A stretch of 64,000 nt of DNA from an uncultured Chlorobiaceae bacterium (lineage in GTDB: Bacteria; Bacteroidota; Chlorobiia; Chlorobiales; Chlorobiaceae): positions 1 through 64,000 of the forward strand of contig CAIMCD010000005.1 of assembly GCA_903839405.1 (NCBI GenBank). The letters run 5' to 3'. Position numbers and translations under genes: made by a program. The notes beneath the pieces were generated by a model. That model was not told the origin of the DNA, made no database searches, and worked only from the letters and a program-made list of their open reading frames with translations. Below are positions 9,976 through 19,518 of the stretch, one piece after another (the first letter of the stretch is position 1; each line of letters begins with the position of its first letter).

Positions 9976-11412
9976 TTACATGTTGAGTGCTCGTTTGTCG
10001 AGAGCGAGGGCTGCCTCACGCATCACTTCCGAAAGGCTCGGGTGAGGATGGCAGGTACGGGCAATATCTTCTGAAGAGGCCTTGAACTCCATGGCAAGTG
10101 CGGCTTCGGCAATCAGGTCGGAGGCGCTTGCACCGATAATGTGCACGCCGAGGATCTCGTCGGTTTTCGCATCAGCCAGCATTTTTATAAACCCTTCAGC
10201 ATCGCCAAGACCCAAAGCCCGGCCGTTGGCCGCAAAGGGGAACTGACCGGTTTTGTAGTCGCGCCCATCCGAGCGGAGCTGCTGCTCGGTTTTTCCGACC
10301 CAGGCAATTTCCGGAGTGGTATAGATCACCCACGGCATAGCGTTATAATCAAGATGCGGTTTCTGACCAGCAATCATTTCGGCTACCAGAACACCCTCAT
10401 CTTCCGCCTTGTGGGCCAGCATGGGGCCGCGCACCACGTCACCGATAGCGTAGACTCCGGGGGAGCCGGTTGCGCAATGCTCGTTGACCGGAATAAAGCC
10501 CCGCTCATCGGTCTGCAGGCCGATCGCTTCCAGGTTGAGCTTTTCGGTATTCGGAATGCGGCCAACCGAAACAATCAGCTTGTCGCACTCAAGGGTATGC
10601 TCGGAACCCTGGTCGTCGGTATAGGCAACCGAGACGCCGGTTTCGGTCAGTTTGGCCTGGCCGATCTTGACGCCTAGGCGGATATGCAGACCCTGTTTCA
10701 GAAAGAGCTTTGAGGCCTCCCTTGAAACGCTCTCATCGGCCGCACCGAGAAATGAGGGCATCACCTCAAGCACGGTCACCTCCGCACCAAGCCGGCGCCA
10801 GACCGATCCTACCTCAAGGCCGATCACTCCGGCCCCGATGACGCCGAGTTTTTTTGGTGCCTCGGTGAATTTCAGCGCCCCCTCGTTATCGCAGATGGTG
10901 ACATTGTCCACCGCTATGTTGGGAATATGGCGGGCTTTTGAGCCGGTGGCAATAATGACCTTTTGAGCCAGCACCTCCTCTTCGCCCTCTTTGCCCGTGA
11001 CGGTAATCCGGTACCCGGCGTCAATGCGTCCGGCAAAGGAGCCGCGTCCCTTGAGGAGCGTGATCTTGTTTTTGCGGAAGAGGAACTGGATGCCGCTGGT
11101 CATTTTGGTTACAATCGCCTCCTTGCGCTGCTGCATTTTGGCCACATCCATGCTGACATCGCCGACCGTAATGCCGTGGTCTGCAAGGTGATGGGAGACC
11201 TTTTCAAAGACCTCCGAAGAGGCCACAAGCGCTTTCAGCGGAATGCATCCGGCGTTGAGGCAGGTGCCTCCAAGCCGCGGCTCGCCGGTAGGATTGTCGT
11301 AAGCACTGAATTCACAGCAGGCTACGGAAAAACCAAGCTGCGCGGCACGGATTGCCGCAATATATCCTCCGGGGCCAGCCCCGATAACAACAACGTCAAA
11401 TTGTTTACTCAT
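9976..11412 (-). CDS. lpdA: Dihydrolipoyl dehydrogenase (E3)
   Basis: The flavoprotein reoxidises dihydrolipoamide on the E2 core and passes electrons to NAD+. The 478-residue length is typical. An N-terminal FAD Rossmann motif (VVIGAGPGGYIAAIRAAQLG), an NAD motif (GVIGAGVIGLEVGSVWRRLG) and the C-terminal HPHPSLSE with the catalytic His-Glu pair are all present. The redox-active disulfide motif is GGTCLNAGCIPLKAL; both cysteines are kept, but the usual CLNVGCIPSKAL is altered at two positions. It is the last gene of sucA-sucB-lpdA, 15 bases after sucB. Overall it closely resembles betaproteobacterial E3 of the 2-oxoglutarate complex. Confidence 0.95.
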   Translation of the reverse strand: MSKQFDVVVIGAGPGGYIAAIRAAQLGFSVACCEFSAYDNPTGEPRLGGTCLNAGCIPLKALVASSEVFEKVSHHLADHGITVGDVSMDVAKMQQRKEAIVTKMTSGIQFLFRKNKITLLKGRGSFAGRIDAGYRITVTGKEGEEEVLAQKVIIATGSKARHIPNIAVDNVTICDNEGALKFTEAPKKLGVIGAGVIGLEVGSVWRRLGAEVTVLEVMPSFLGAADESVSREASKLFLKQGLHIRLGVKIGQAKLTETGVSVAYTDDQGSEHTLECDKLIVSVGRIPNTEKLNLEAIGLQTDERGFIPVNEHCATGSPGVYAIGDVVRGPMLAHKAEDEGVLVAEMIAGQKPHLDYNAMPWVIYTTPEIAWVGKTEQQLRSDGRDYKTGQFPFAANGRALGLGDAEGFIKMLADAKTDEILGVHIIGASASDLIAEAALAMEFKASSEDIARTCHPHPSLSEVMREAALALDKRALNM

Positions 11413-11427
11413 AATCTGTTTTCTCCC

Positions 11428-12672
11428 TTAAAGGTCAAGTAAGAGACGCGCCGGATCTTCCAGTGCATCCTTGATTGCGTTTAGTCCGAGTACCGCCTCC
11501 TTGCCATCAATGATCCGGTGATCGTACGACATGGCCAGATAGTTCATTGGCCGTATGACGATTTGGCCGTTCTCCACAACCGGGCGATCCTTGGTGGCGT
11601 GAATGCCGAGGATGGCCGATTGTGGCGGGTTGATGATCGGCGTTGAAAGCATGGAACCAAATACCCCTCCGTTGGAGATGGAAAAGGTGCCGCCGGTCAG
11701 CTCTTCGAGCGAGAGGTTGCCGAGCTTTGCCTTGGCGGAGTAGTCGGCAATCTTGCGCTCGATCTCCGCAATGCTCATCTGGTCAACATTGCGCAGGATC
11801 GGCACCACCAGGCCTCTTGGCGAGCTGACGGCAATGCCGATATCGAAGTAGCCGTGATAGATGATCTCCTTGCCTTCAACCGAAGCGTTCAGCACCGGAT
11901 ATTTGCGCAATGCCTGCATGGTAGCCTTCACGAAAAAGGGCATGAAGCCGAGCTTGACCCCGTGCTCTTTTTCAAATTTCTCCTTGTAGCGGCTGCGCAA
12001 CTCAATCACGGCCTGCATGTTGACCTCGTTGAAGGTGGTCAGAATGGCGTTGGTGGCCTGCGACTGCAGCAGCCTTTCGGCGATGCGTGCCCTGAGGCGG
12101 GTCATGGGCACACGCTGCTCGGGTCGGTCGGTCATCAAGGGGCTTTCAAGGTATGCTTCAACTGGTTTGAGCTTTGGCGCAGGTGGCGGAATGGGTGTGG
12201 CCGGTTCTGCTCCTCCGGCAATTGCCGAAAGCACATCCCCTTTGGTAATTCTTCCGTGCCGGCCAGTGCCCTCAACCTGCGCCGGGTTGAGGCCGGTTTC
12301 GGCCATCAATCGTGCGGCGGAAGGCATGGCGATAGTGCTGCTTCCTTCAGCGGACGGTGCGGCTGGCGAGAGCGCTCCCTTGCTTTCAGCGGTGGTTTCC
12401 AATAGAGCCGGGGCGGCAGCCGCAGGTTTGGCTTCATTGTCGATTCGGGCAAGCACCTGGTTGGCCACAACCGTACCACCGTCACCCACAAGAATTTCAA
12501 ACAGGATGCCGGATGCCGGTGAAGGGACGTCGAAAACCACCTTGTCGGTTTCGATTTCAAAAAGGATCTCATCTACAACAACGGCATCTCCGGGTTGTTT
12601 TTTCCAGTTCAAAAGCGTTGCCTCGGCAACGGATTCCGACAACTGGGATATGGTAACGTCAATGATTGCCAT
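11428..12672 (-). CDS. sucB: Dihydrolipoyl succinyltransferase (E2 of 2-oxoglutarate dehydrogenase)
   Basis: The core enzyme that transfers the succinyl group from lipoamide to CoA. The 414 residues show one lipoyl domain at about 1-76, with the lipoylated lysine in [17 protein letters not shown]. An Ala/Pro-rich linker follows, then an E1/E3-binding domain ([17 protein letters not shown]...[12 protein letters not shown]) at about 116-152. The catalytic domain ends with [13 protein letters not shown], which carries the active-site His and Asp. The start lies only nine bases after the sucA stop, so one transcript is expected. The N-terminal segment is strikingly like betaproteobacterial OdhB. 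Confidence 0.96.
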   Translation of the reverse strand: MAIIDVTISQLSESVAEATLLNWKKQPGDAVVVDEILFEIETDKVVFDVPSPASGILFEILVGDGGTVVANQVLARIDNEAKPAAAAPALLETTAESKGALSPAAPSAEGSSTIAMPSAARLMAETGLNPAQVEGTGRHGRITKGDVLSAIAGGAEPATPIPPPAPKLKPVEAYLESPLMTDRPEQRVPMTRLRARIAERLLQSQATNAILTTFNEVNMQAVIELRSRYKEKFEKEHGVKLGFMPFFVKATMQALRKYPVLNASVEGKEIIYHGYFDIGIAVSSPRGLVVPILRNVDQMSIAEIERKIADYSAKAKLGNLSLEELTGGTFSISNGGVFGSMLSTPIINPPQSAILGIHATKDRPVVENGQIVIRPMNYLAMSYDHRIIDGKEAVLGLNAIKDALEDPARLLLDL

Positions 12673-12681
12673 TCGTGGATT

Positions 12682-15513
12682 TTATTTGTTAAAAAAAACA
12701 CTGAACTCTCCGAAGGCCTGATCGAGCAACTCTTTCTGCTGCAGGGCGTGGGTGGCGGCGTAGCCACATGCGGTTGAAGCCGATGCGAGCCGTCCGGCGT
12801 AGCCGAACTGCTGACCGGGGCTCATGGCTTTCATGATATAGTGCTGCAGAAAACGCCAGTAACCCTGATTTTTCGGCTCATCCTGACACCAGACAATCTC
12901 CTTCAGTTTCGGGTAGTGGGCCAGTTCGGCCGCAAACTCATCCGCCGGGAAGGGGTAGAGCTGTTCAATACGGATGATGGCCACATTCTCCTGCGTATTC
13001 TCCCGGCGGCGGTTGAGCAGATCGTAGTAGACCTTGCCGGAACAGGCGATCATGCGCTTGGTCTTTTTCGGGTCGGTGGTGCCGTCGCCGATGATGTTGC
13101 GGAAATTGCCCTCAGCCAGATCCGCCAGCGGTGAAATGGCCTCCTTGTTGCGCAGCAGCGATTTCGGGGTTAAAATCACCAGCGGCTTGCGGAGCATGGT
13201 GGTCATCTGGCGGCGCAGCAGGTGGAAAATCTGGGCCGGGTTGGTCGGCTGGCAGACCTGGATGTTGTTTTCCGCGCAAAGCTGCAAAAAGCGTTCCGGT
13301 CGGGCCGAGGAGTGCTCCGGCCCCTGGCCTTCGTAGCCGTGGGGGAGCATGAGGGTGAGGCCGGATGCAAGGCCCCACTTCACTTCGCCCGAGGTGATGA
13401 ACTGGTCGATCAGCACCTGCGCCCCGTTGGCAAAGTCGCCGAACTGGGCCTCCCAGATTACCAGCGTATCGGGTGCCGAGATCGAGTAGCCATACTCAAA
13501 ACCAAGCACCGCCTCTTCGGAGAGCACCGAATCGATGACCGTAAAGGGAGCTTGGTTCTCGGTAACGTTCTGCAGCGGGATGTAGATGCCGGAGTCCCAT
13601 TTTTCACGGTTCTGGTCGTGCAGGACGGCGTGGCGGTGTGAAAAAGTTGCCCGGCCGCTGTCCTGACCGGTGATGCGGATCGGGTAACCGCCGGCCACCA
13701 GTGAGGCAAAGGCGAGATGCTCGCCCATACCCCAGTCGAGCGGCTGCTCTCCGCGTCCCATACGGGCACGATCGTTAACCACTTTTTCAACCAGCGGGTG
13801 GAGCTTGAACCGTTCCGGGACTTTGGTAATTTTTTCCGAAAGTCGTTTCAGCTCGGCAAGCGGCACGCCGGTATGTGAAGCCTCCTTGTGATCGGCCGCC
13901 GGGTCGGTGGTAAAGATGGTTTTGTTGACCAGCACCGGATTGGCCGTGTAGCGCCCTTCATCGAGATCCTTGCGGAACTGTTTGCTGATGGTATCGGCAT
14001 ACTCCCGGCCGATGACGCTCTGCGACTCCAGACGGTCGGCATAGAGTTTGCGGGTGCCGGGGTGGCGGTCAATTTTTTTATACATCAGCGGCTGGGTCAT
14101 GGCCGGTGTATCCTGCTCGTTATGACCGAGCTTGCGGAAACAGATGATGTCAATCACCACATCGTGCTTGAATGCCTGTCGGTAATCCAGCGCCATCTGG
14201 GTTGCCAGCACCACCGCTTCGGGGTCGTCACCGTTGACGTGCAGCACCGGTGCCTCAATCATCTTCACCACATCGGTACAGTAGATGGTGGAGCGGCTGT
14301 CGCGGGGGTCGGAGGTGGTGAATCCGATCTGGTTGTTGATGACAATATGCACCGTGCCTCCGGTACCATAGCCACGGGTAAGCGCCAGGTTCAAGGTCTC
14401 CATAATGACTCCCTGTCCGGCAAAAGCGGCATCACCATGCACCAGAATCGGTAGCACCTGCGAGCCGTCCCGGTCGCCGCGCCGCACCTGGCGGGCCTTG
14501 ACCGCCCCTTCCACAACCGGATTGACAATTTCAAGGTGCGAGGGGTTGAAGGCGAGCGAGAGGTTGACCGGGCCGCCGGGAGTCGCAATGTCACTGGTGA
14601 ACCCCTGATGGTACTTCACGTCGCCCGAAGGGAGGTCGTTGGCATGTTTGCCTTCGAACTCGGCAAAGAGGTCGAGGGGATTTTTGCCCATGATGTTGAC
14701 CAGCACATTGAGTCGTCCCCGGTGGGCCATGCCGATCACAATCTCCTGAACGCCCGCCTTTCCGGCCCGCTGAATCAACTCATCCATCGCCGCAATAAAG
14801 CTGTCGCCCCCTTCAAGCGAGAAGCGTTTCTGACCGATAAAGCGGGTATGCAGATAGCGCTCAAACCCTTCGGCCGCCGTAAGGCGTTCAAGAATATGCT
14901 TTTTCTTCTCCGCACTGAAATCGGGTTTTGAGCGTATGGTCTCAAACTTGGCCTGCCACCACCGCTTTTTGGTCTGGTCGGTGATGTACATGAACTCAAT
15001 GCCAAGGGTGTTGCAATAGGTTTCGCGCAGATTTTGCAGCAGCTCGCGGAGCGACATGGTCTCCTTGCCGAAGTAGGTATTGCTGGTGTTGAACACAATA
15101 TCCATATCGGTATCGGTGAAGCCGTAAAAAGAGGGCTCCAGATCCGGCAGGGCCGGGCGTTCCTGACGTTTGAGCGGATCGAGATCGGCCCAGCGTGAGC
15201 CGATGTTGCGGTAGGCTGCAATAAGCTGCTGCACGGCAACCCGCTTGCGCCCCAGTTCGGCATCAGGGCTTGCTACAATGCGGCAAATTGAGCCAAGCCG
15301 GGCCCGTTCGGCAAACGATGCCTGGACGGGGGAGTGTGCCACATCGCGGGTATCGGTACCGTTGGCTGAGGGGACGTTCTGCATGGCGTCAAAGTAGGCG
15401 CGCCAGTTTTCAGGCACGGAGCCGGGATTGTCGAGATAGGCTTCGTAAAGATCTTCGATATAGGGGGCATTCCCCCCAAAAAGATAGGAGTTGCTGCTAT
15501 ACTGCTGCATCAT
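12682..15513 (-). CDS. sucA: 2-oxoglutarate dehydrogenase E1
   Basis: A thiamine-diphosphate enzyme that decarboxylates 2-oxoglutarate and succinylates the E2 lipoyl group in the oxidative TCA cycle. The full length of 943 residues is normal for the family. The N-terminal E2-binding segment (NSYLFGGNAPYIEDLYEAYL), the conserved GMAHRGRLNVLVNIMGK and the thiamine-diphosphate/Mg region around VHGDAAFAGQGVIMETLNL are present. It is the first gene of the sucA-sucB-lpdA operon. Green sulfur bacteria normally use ferredoxin-dependent 2-oxoglutarate synthase in the reverse direction, so this NAD-linked complex is unexpected there. The sequence resembles Burkholderiales SucA from its first residues onward, which suggests lateral acquisition. 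Confidence 0.96.
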   Translation of the reverse strand: MMQQYSSNSYLFGGNAPYIEDLYEAYLDNPGSVPENWRAYFDAMQNVPSANGTDTRDVAHSPVQASFAERARLGSICRIVASPDAELGRKRVAVQQLIAAYRNIGSRWADLDPLKRQERPALPDLEPSFYGFTDTDMDIVFNTSNTYFGKETMSLRELLQNLRETYCNTLGIEFMYITDQTKKRWWQAKFETIRSKPDFSAEKKKHILERLTAAEGFERYLHTRFIGQKRFSLEGGDSFIAAMDELIQRAGKAGVQEIVIGMAHRGRLNVLVNIMGKNPLDLFAEFEGKHANDLPSGDVKYHQGFTSDIATPGGPVNLSLAFNPSHLEIVNPVVEGAVKARQVRRGDRDGSQVLPILVHGDAAFAGQGVIMETLNLALTRGYGTGGTVHIVINNQIGFTTSDPRDSRSTIYCTDVVKMIEAPVLHVNGDDPEAVVLATQMALDYRQAFKHDVVIDIICFRKLGHNEQDTPAMTQPLMYKKIDRHPGTRKLYADRLESQSVIGREYADTISKQFRKDLDEGRYTANPVLVNKTIFTTDPAADHKEASHTGVPLAELKRLSEKITKVPERFKLHPLVEKVVNDRARMGRGEQPLDWGMGEHLAFASLVAGGYPIRITGQDSGRATFSHRHAVLHDQNREKWDSGIYIPLQNVTENQAPFTVIDSVLSEEAVLGFEYGYSISAPDTLVIWEAQFGDFANGAQVLIDQFITSGEVKWGLASGLTLMLPHGYEGQGPEHSSARPERFLQLCAENNIQVCQPTNPAQIFHLLRRQMTTMLRKPLVILTPKSLLRNKEAISPLADLAEGNFRNIIGDGTTDPKKTKRMIACSGKVYYDLLNRRRENTQENVAIIRIEQLYPFPADEFAAELAHYPKLKEIVWCQDEPKNQGYWRFLQHYIMKAMSPGQQFGYAGRLASASTACGYAATHALQQKELLDQAFGEFSVFFNK

Positions 15514-15693
15514 GGTGTGGCGTGCTTTGCTTCGGAATGATTGGGGCTGAAAACGGTTCGGGCGGTACGGTTCATACGCAGGACAGGAGGCGGTAATATA
15601 CTATTCCCTTGTGATTTACAGGGAACGGGGCTTACTGTTTGATTCATTCTTTATTCAGTGCTGCTCACTATTGCGGTAAGAGAACTATGAAGT

Positions 15694-15714
15694 ATAAGAC
15701 ATATCATGCCTTAT
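15694..15714. promoter_or_regulatory. Imperfect dyad upstream of sucA, possible operator
   Basis: A 21-base site with symmetric ends ATAAGrCAT...ATGyCTTAT lies about 180 bases upstream of the sucA start, in the 385-bp divergent gap between sucA and the Fic gene. No other gene was seen in that gap (15514-15898). Its left half ATAAGACATATC recurs exactly at 9318-9329 beyond the other end of the operon. Which gene it controls is unknown. Confidence 0.35.
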
Positions 15715-15898
15715 TGCGAAAGAAATCACGAAAATAAAGCCGGAGGAGGGTTAATTCAAATCGCTCGCTCTGAAAAAGCGGACGACGGGTCTATGGCTTT
15801 TTTGCTGTATTTTAACTTTTGATACAAGGCAGTGCAGAAGAGAGCGGACGCTCGACGAGCCTGGTTTTGGATTTGCCGGATATTTACCTGAAAAACTC

Positions 15899-16657
15899 AT
15901 GGAAGAGGATATGATGATTTTTGAAAAGCTGGACGGCCTGAAAATGAAACTCGACCATTTCAGGCCACTCGAACCCGCCGTTGTGAAAACCCTTCACGAG
16001 GATTTGATCTTGCGGTGGACCTACAACTCCAATGCCATTGAGGGCAATACGTTAACTCTTAAGGAGACCAAGGTTGCGCTTGAAGGGATTACCATCGGCG
16101 GTAAAACCATGCGTGAGCATTTTGAGGTCATCAACCATCGTGAAGCCATTCTCTACGTTGAGGAACTTGTCGGGCACAGGGAGGCTCTTTCCGAGTGGCA
16201 AGTCAAATCGCTGCATCAGCTTATTCTGAAAAATATTGACGACCGGAATGCCGGACGATACCGGACGCAGAATGTGCTTATTTCCGGTGCAGAGCACCGG
16301 CCGCCGGACTTTTTAAAGGTAGCTGAAGCGATGGAGGCGTTCATCCGTCAGGCAGAGCAGGATAGAGCGCGGCTGCATCCGGTGGAGTATGCCGCCAGAG
16401 TGCATGCCGATTTTGTAAAAATTCATCCGTTTGTTGACGGCAATGGCCGTACCTCCCGCCTCCTGATGAACCTTGAGTTGATGAAAGCCGGATTTCCGCC
16501 GGTTGTGCTCTCCGTTGAAAAGCGCCTTCGCTACTATGAAGCACTTGACCTCGCCCATACAGAGGGCGATTATAACCCGTTTTTAAAGCTCATGGCCGAA
16601 ACCGTCGAAGAGGCTTTTGAGCCATACTGGTATGCGCTGGGGGTTGGGAATGATTGA
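15899..16657 (+). CDS. Fic-domain protein, class II with N-terminal inhibitory motif
   Basis: A Fic protein (typically an AMP-transferase acting on protein hydroxyls) of 252 residues. The catalytic loop HPFVDGNGRTSR is at 176-187 with all key residues (His, Asp/Gly/Asn-Gly-Arg). An upstream SNAIEGN at 44-50 matches the (S/T)xxxE(G/N) inhibitory motif, whose Glu blocks ATP in class II Fic proteins, so activity is probably self-restrained. A flap segment (LISGAEHRPPDFLKV) precedes the motif. No separate antitoxin gene or winged-helix C-terminus is seen. ATGs at 15899, 15911 and 15914 are all possible starts; the first is used here. The target is unknown. Confidence 0.9.
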   Translation: MEEDMMIFEKLDGLKMKLDHFRPLEPAVVKTLHEDLILRWTYNSNAIEGNTLTLKETKVALEGITIGGKTMREHFEVINHREAILYVEELVGHREALSEWQVKSLHQLILKNIDDRNAGRYRTQNVLISGAEHRPPDFLKVAEAMEAFIRQAEQDRARLHPVEYAARVHADFVKIHPFVDGNGRTSRLLMNLELMKAGFPPVVLSVEKRLRYYEALDLAHTEGDYNPFLKLMAETVEEAFEPYWYALGVGND

Positions 16658-16666
16658 TGTTCGACT

Positions 16667-16707
16667 CTGCAAAAAGCAATCAGCATGTTCAGTTATGCTT
16701 TTTGCAG
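16667..16707. other. Perfect 12-bp inverted repeat after the Fic gene
   Basis: Arms CTGCAAAAAGCA (16667-16678) and TGCTTTTTGCAG (16696-16707) flank a 17-base loop, starting ten bases after the fic stop. There is no T run after the stem, so it is a weak terminator candidate; an RNA-stability or protein-binding dyad is also possible. The rest of the gap to 16888 holds no credible gene. Confidence 0.5.
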
Positions 16708-16888
16708 GGCCATGCGGGAGCGGCGTAAAGGATCTTACTGTGGGGTGGGAGAGAGGCAAGACGGGGAATCACCGTAGCAACAAGATTTATGGGTTAAAGC
16801 TTACCATGAGCCAATTGGAGCAACCAACCCCTGTAAAAACCACAAAGGCTATTTCCGATCGGCTCAATGGTATTTTTGGGTTTTGAAT

Positions 16889-17416
16889 TCACTTTTTCTT
16901 TTGTTTCACTTTTTCCGTGTGTTCGATGGTACCTCCCATCAGATACTTGAATTCAAGCCCAGCCTTTTTCATTTCTGGATTATAAGTTGCCATCACTTTA
17001 AAAGGACTTATTTGATTTGGCAGTATCGGATTATAATCGATCAGGGCATCAGCCGAAGTGATGAAATTTCCATTTTTATCATAAAATTGTACAACTGCAG
17101 TGACGTTCTTCAAACTGCGCTCTGAAATATTTTTGACCGTGCCTTCGGCAGTTACATAAGAGTAGTTTTCGCCCCACCGCCATGTTTGCAGCTCAAGCAA
17201 AGGGTATGCAGGCGTACTTGTTACGGACTGTGAAGAATAATCCGATATTGATGAACTTTGGGGTGTCCCCGAAATTTTCCCTATGGCGTATAAAACAATA
17301 AGGCCGACAATAACCCAAACAATTATACTTGTTCCTTGCTTTTTCCTACAATGAGGACAAATCTTTGCTTCCACAGGAATCATTGTTGCACAATGAGGAC
17401 ATTTTTTTTCAGCCAT
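16889..17416 (-). CDS. Zinc-ribbon membrane protein with FxLYD-type domain
   Basis: A 175-residue membrane-anchored protein. It opens with a double-CxxC zinc ribbon (KKCPHCATMIPVEAKICPHC), followed by a single membrane helix at about 29-46 and a Ser/Thr-rich spacer. The C-terminal beta-sandwich, with VTAEGTVKNISERSLKNV and a paired strand VVQFYDKNGNFI, is typical of FxLYD domains, which occur outside the membrane in many bacteria and have no defined activity. It is a single gene facing the fic gene tail to tail. Confidence 0.72.
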   Translation of the reverse strand: MAEKKCPHCATMIPVEAKICPHCRKKQGTSIIVWVIVGLIVLYAIGKISGTPQSSSISDYSSQSVTSTPAYPLLELQTWRWGENYSYVTAEGTVKNISERSLKNVTAVVQFYDKNGNFITSADALIDYNPILPNQISPFKVMATYNPEMKKAGLEFKYLMGGTIEHTEKVKQKKK

Positions 17417-17777
17417 GCAGGCAACTCCCTTTAATTTCTTCTCAGATTAAGTTTCGTTCTATAGCACCTTGTTAGGTAGACAAATCAAGCCTATAGTGAC
17501 AAACAAAGCTTCGCCGTAAAATCACTTTAGACACCAAATGAGCAACTCTTTGTCATTTTGCAGTGTAAGCGGGAATGATGCCTATAACTACCTCAATTAT
17601 TAGAACTTTCATGGCTTTATCGTTTTTCAGTGGGTGCAAAAATATACGATTACGATCAATTTAAAAATGAATCAAAGTTACGCATAACGCAAGAAATAAT
17701 AAAGCGTTCTATCAATATTTCCGTGAATGCGGAGTACCGTATTCGCTTCTACCAGCCGCCGTGACAAGGTGTAGCGT
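17417..17777. other. Gene-free interval
   Basis: A 361-base stretch between the zinc-ribbon gene and the universal stress protein gene. I see no open frame of useful length, RNA gene or strong hairpin; it should contain the promoter for the zinc-ribbon gene and the end of the usp transcript. Confidence 0.5.
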
Positions 17778-18188
17778 TTAATGATCTGCCCTGATCAAAA
17801 GGAGCGGGAGGGTGATTTTTTCACGGAGGGCTCTTGAGACGCTGCCGAAGAGCAGCCTTCCGGTTAAGCCGTGGCCGTGGGTGGCCATGGCCAACAGGTC
17901 ATAGCGGTGTTCATCAATTTCCTTCAAAATCTCCTCCTCCGGTTCTCCGCTGCGGATTACCAGACGAACTGTAATGCCTTGTTTCTGCAGGATGTCGCGG
18001 TAACCTTCAAGGGTGACGACCGACCTCTCGCGAAGTATTCGATCCTGATCGAGGGTGTGGGAGTGCACCACATGGAGCAGATGAAGTGTTGAGCCAAGCT
18101 GCAGGGCAAGCGGCGCAACATGCTCGATAATCGTTTCATCAACCTTTGAGCAGTCGATGGCAACAAGGATCTCCTGGTATCCTTTCAT
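17778..18188 (-). CDS. Universal stress protein, UspA family
   Basis: A 136-residue single-domain Usp. The N-terminal strand ILVAIDCSKVDE and the C-terminal ATP-binding signature ATHGHGLTGRLLFGSVS (pattern Gx2Gx9G(S/T)) are intact, so it should bind ATP. It starts one base after the stop of the Nramp transporter gene and is surely co-transcribed with it, which suggests a role in response to metal or oxidative stress, or in tuning the transporter. Usp domains beside transporters are common; the exact function is unknown. Confidence 0.9.
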   Translation of the reverse strand: MKGYQEILVAIDCSKVDETIIEHVAPLALQLGSTLHLLHVVHSHTLDQDRILRERSVVTLEGYRDILQKQGITVRLVIRSGEPEEEILKEIDEHRYDLLAMATHGHGLTGRLLFGSVSRALREKITLPLLLIRADH

Positions 18189-18189
18189 T

Positions 18190-19440
18190 TCAGCCTCCTC
18201 CAGTTATTGTGGTATAAAAAAAATAGATGTTGAGCGCCATAACAACGCCAGCAATGAGCGATGCGGCTATAAACTCGGTGCGATGGCTTCTGAAGTTGCC
18301 CATCACCTCTGGGTTTCGGCAAAGTATCAGGAGCGGCAACAGGGTAAAGGGAAGCTGGATGCTCAGCACGACCTGGCTCAGAATCAGGATGCGGTAGGTA
18401 TCCGGATGGAAGAGAATGACCCCGAGCGCCGGAATGGCCGTCACAAAAACCGCAACCCGGTAGAAGCGGCTCCGGGGATCTTCCGGTTTTCCCAAAAAGC
18501 CGGTGATGACATTGGCTTCAGCCATGGAGGAGGTCATGGATGAGCCGAGTCCCGAAAACACCAGCGCAACGGCAAAGAGCAGGCCGGCCAGGGGCCCGGC
18601 GAGGGGTTTCAGGGTAGCCGATGCCTCCTCAAGGGTGGTTACGGGTCGATGAGCGTGAAAAAAGACGGTTGCAGCCACAATGATCATGGCCGAGTTCACC
18701 ACCCATCCAAGCGTCATGGCAAAGAGGGTGTCGAGTTTTTCGTACCGGAGCAAGGCCCGCTTTTCGTTCTCGGAGATACCCCATTTGCGGCTGTGAATGA
18801 TGTTTGAGTGCAAAAAGATGTTGTGCGGCATCACCAGGGCTCCGAGAATGGCCATGGCTACATAGATGCTTTCGCGGCCCACTTTCGGCACCACAAAGGC
18901 CGGAGCAATGGCTGGCCAATCCGGCTTGACAATCAAAAGCTCAATCAGGTAACTCAGGGTGATAATGCCAAGAAAGCCGACAATGATGGTTTCAATCCGG
19001 TGGTAGCGCTGGCTGATGATCAAAAAGATTTTGAGAATAACCGTGAGGAGGGCACCTGCCGAGAGTGGAATCCCCAAAAGCAGGCTGAATCCGATACCTC
19101 CTCCCACCAGCTCAGCCACATCGGTTGCAATGCAGGCCAAAAATACGGTAAAACCAAGGAAAGCCGTTACAGGCTTCGGAAAAAAATCACGGATATTGAC
19201 GGCGAGTGATTTGCCGGTTGCAATGCCGAGCTTGGCGGCCATATGCTGGATAAGGATGAGCATAATGGTGCCGAGGGTGACCACCCAGAGCAGCTCATAG
19301 CCGAATTTTGAACCACCCTCAATATTGGTTGCCCAGTTGCCGGGATCAATAAACCCGACGGTTATCAGAAAACCGGGCCCGAGAAAGCTGAGCAGCGTTT
19401 TGAGTGAAAAGCCGCTCTCCTTGTTTACATCTGAAATCAT
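18190..19440 (-). CDS. mntH: Nramp-family divalent metal ion transporter
   Basis: An inner-membrane symporter for Mn2+/Fe2+ with protons, 416 residues and about eleven hydrophobic helices. The metal-binding motif DPGNWATNI in helix 1 (residues 32-40) and the helix 6 motif ALVMPHNIFLHS are both present, matching the Asp, Asn and Met ligands of this family. It leads the two-gene mntH-usp operon. No Fur or MntR box is evident in the 78-base gap upstream. Substrate preference between Mn and Fe cannot be told from the sequence. Confidence 0.92.
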   Translation of the reverse strand: MISDVNKESGFSLKTLLSFLGPGFLITVGFIDPGNWATNIEGGSKFGYELLWVVTLGTIMLILIQHMAAKLGIATGKSLAVNIRDFFPKPVTAFLGFTVFLACIATDVAELVGGGIGFSLLLGIPLSAGALLTVILKIFLIISQRYHRIETIIVGFLGIITLSYLIELLIVKPDWPAIAPAFVVPKVGRESIYVAMAILGALVMPHNIFLHSNIIHSRKWGISENEKRALLRYEKLDTLFAMTLGWVVNSAMIIVAATVFFHAHRPVTTLEEASATLKPLAGPLAGLLFAVALVFSGLGSSMTSSMAEANVITGFLGKPEDPRSRFYRVAVFVTAIPALGVILFHPDTYRILILSQVVLSIQLPFTLLPLLILCRNPEVMGNFRSHRTEFIAASLIAGVVMALNIYFFYTTITGGG

Positions 19441-19518
19441 AACAACAGTTTATGAACTCCCTTTACAAAAAATCCAAGGGGATAGATAAGCTTTTTCTAC
19501 ATGAAGGTTGGTTGTTGA

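Noticed and set aside
13888..14454. 188-codon plus-strand frame opposite sucA
   Set aside because: Shadow of sucA; the encoded sequence is not protein-like.
16617..16886. 89-codon plus-strand frame at the end of the fic gene
   Set aside because: It overlaps the fic 3' end and a hairpin, with no ribosome site; likely chance.
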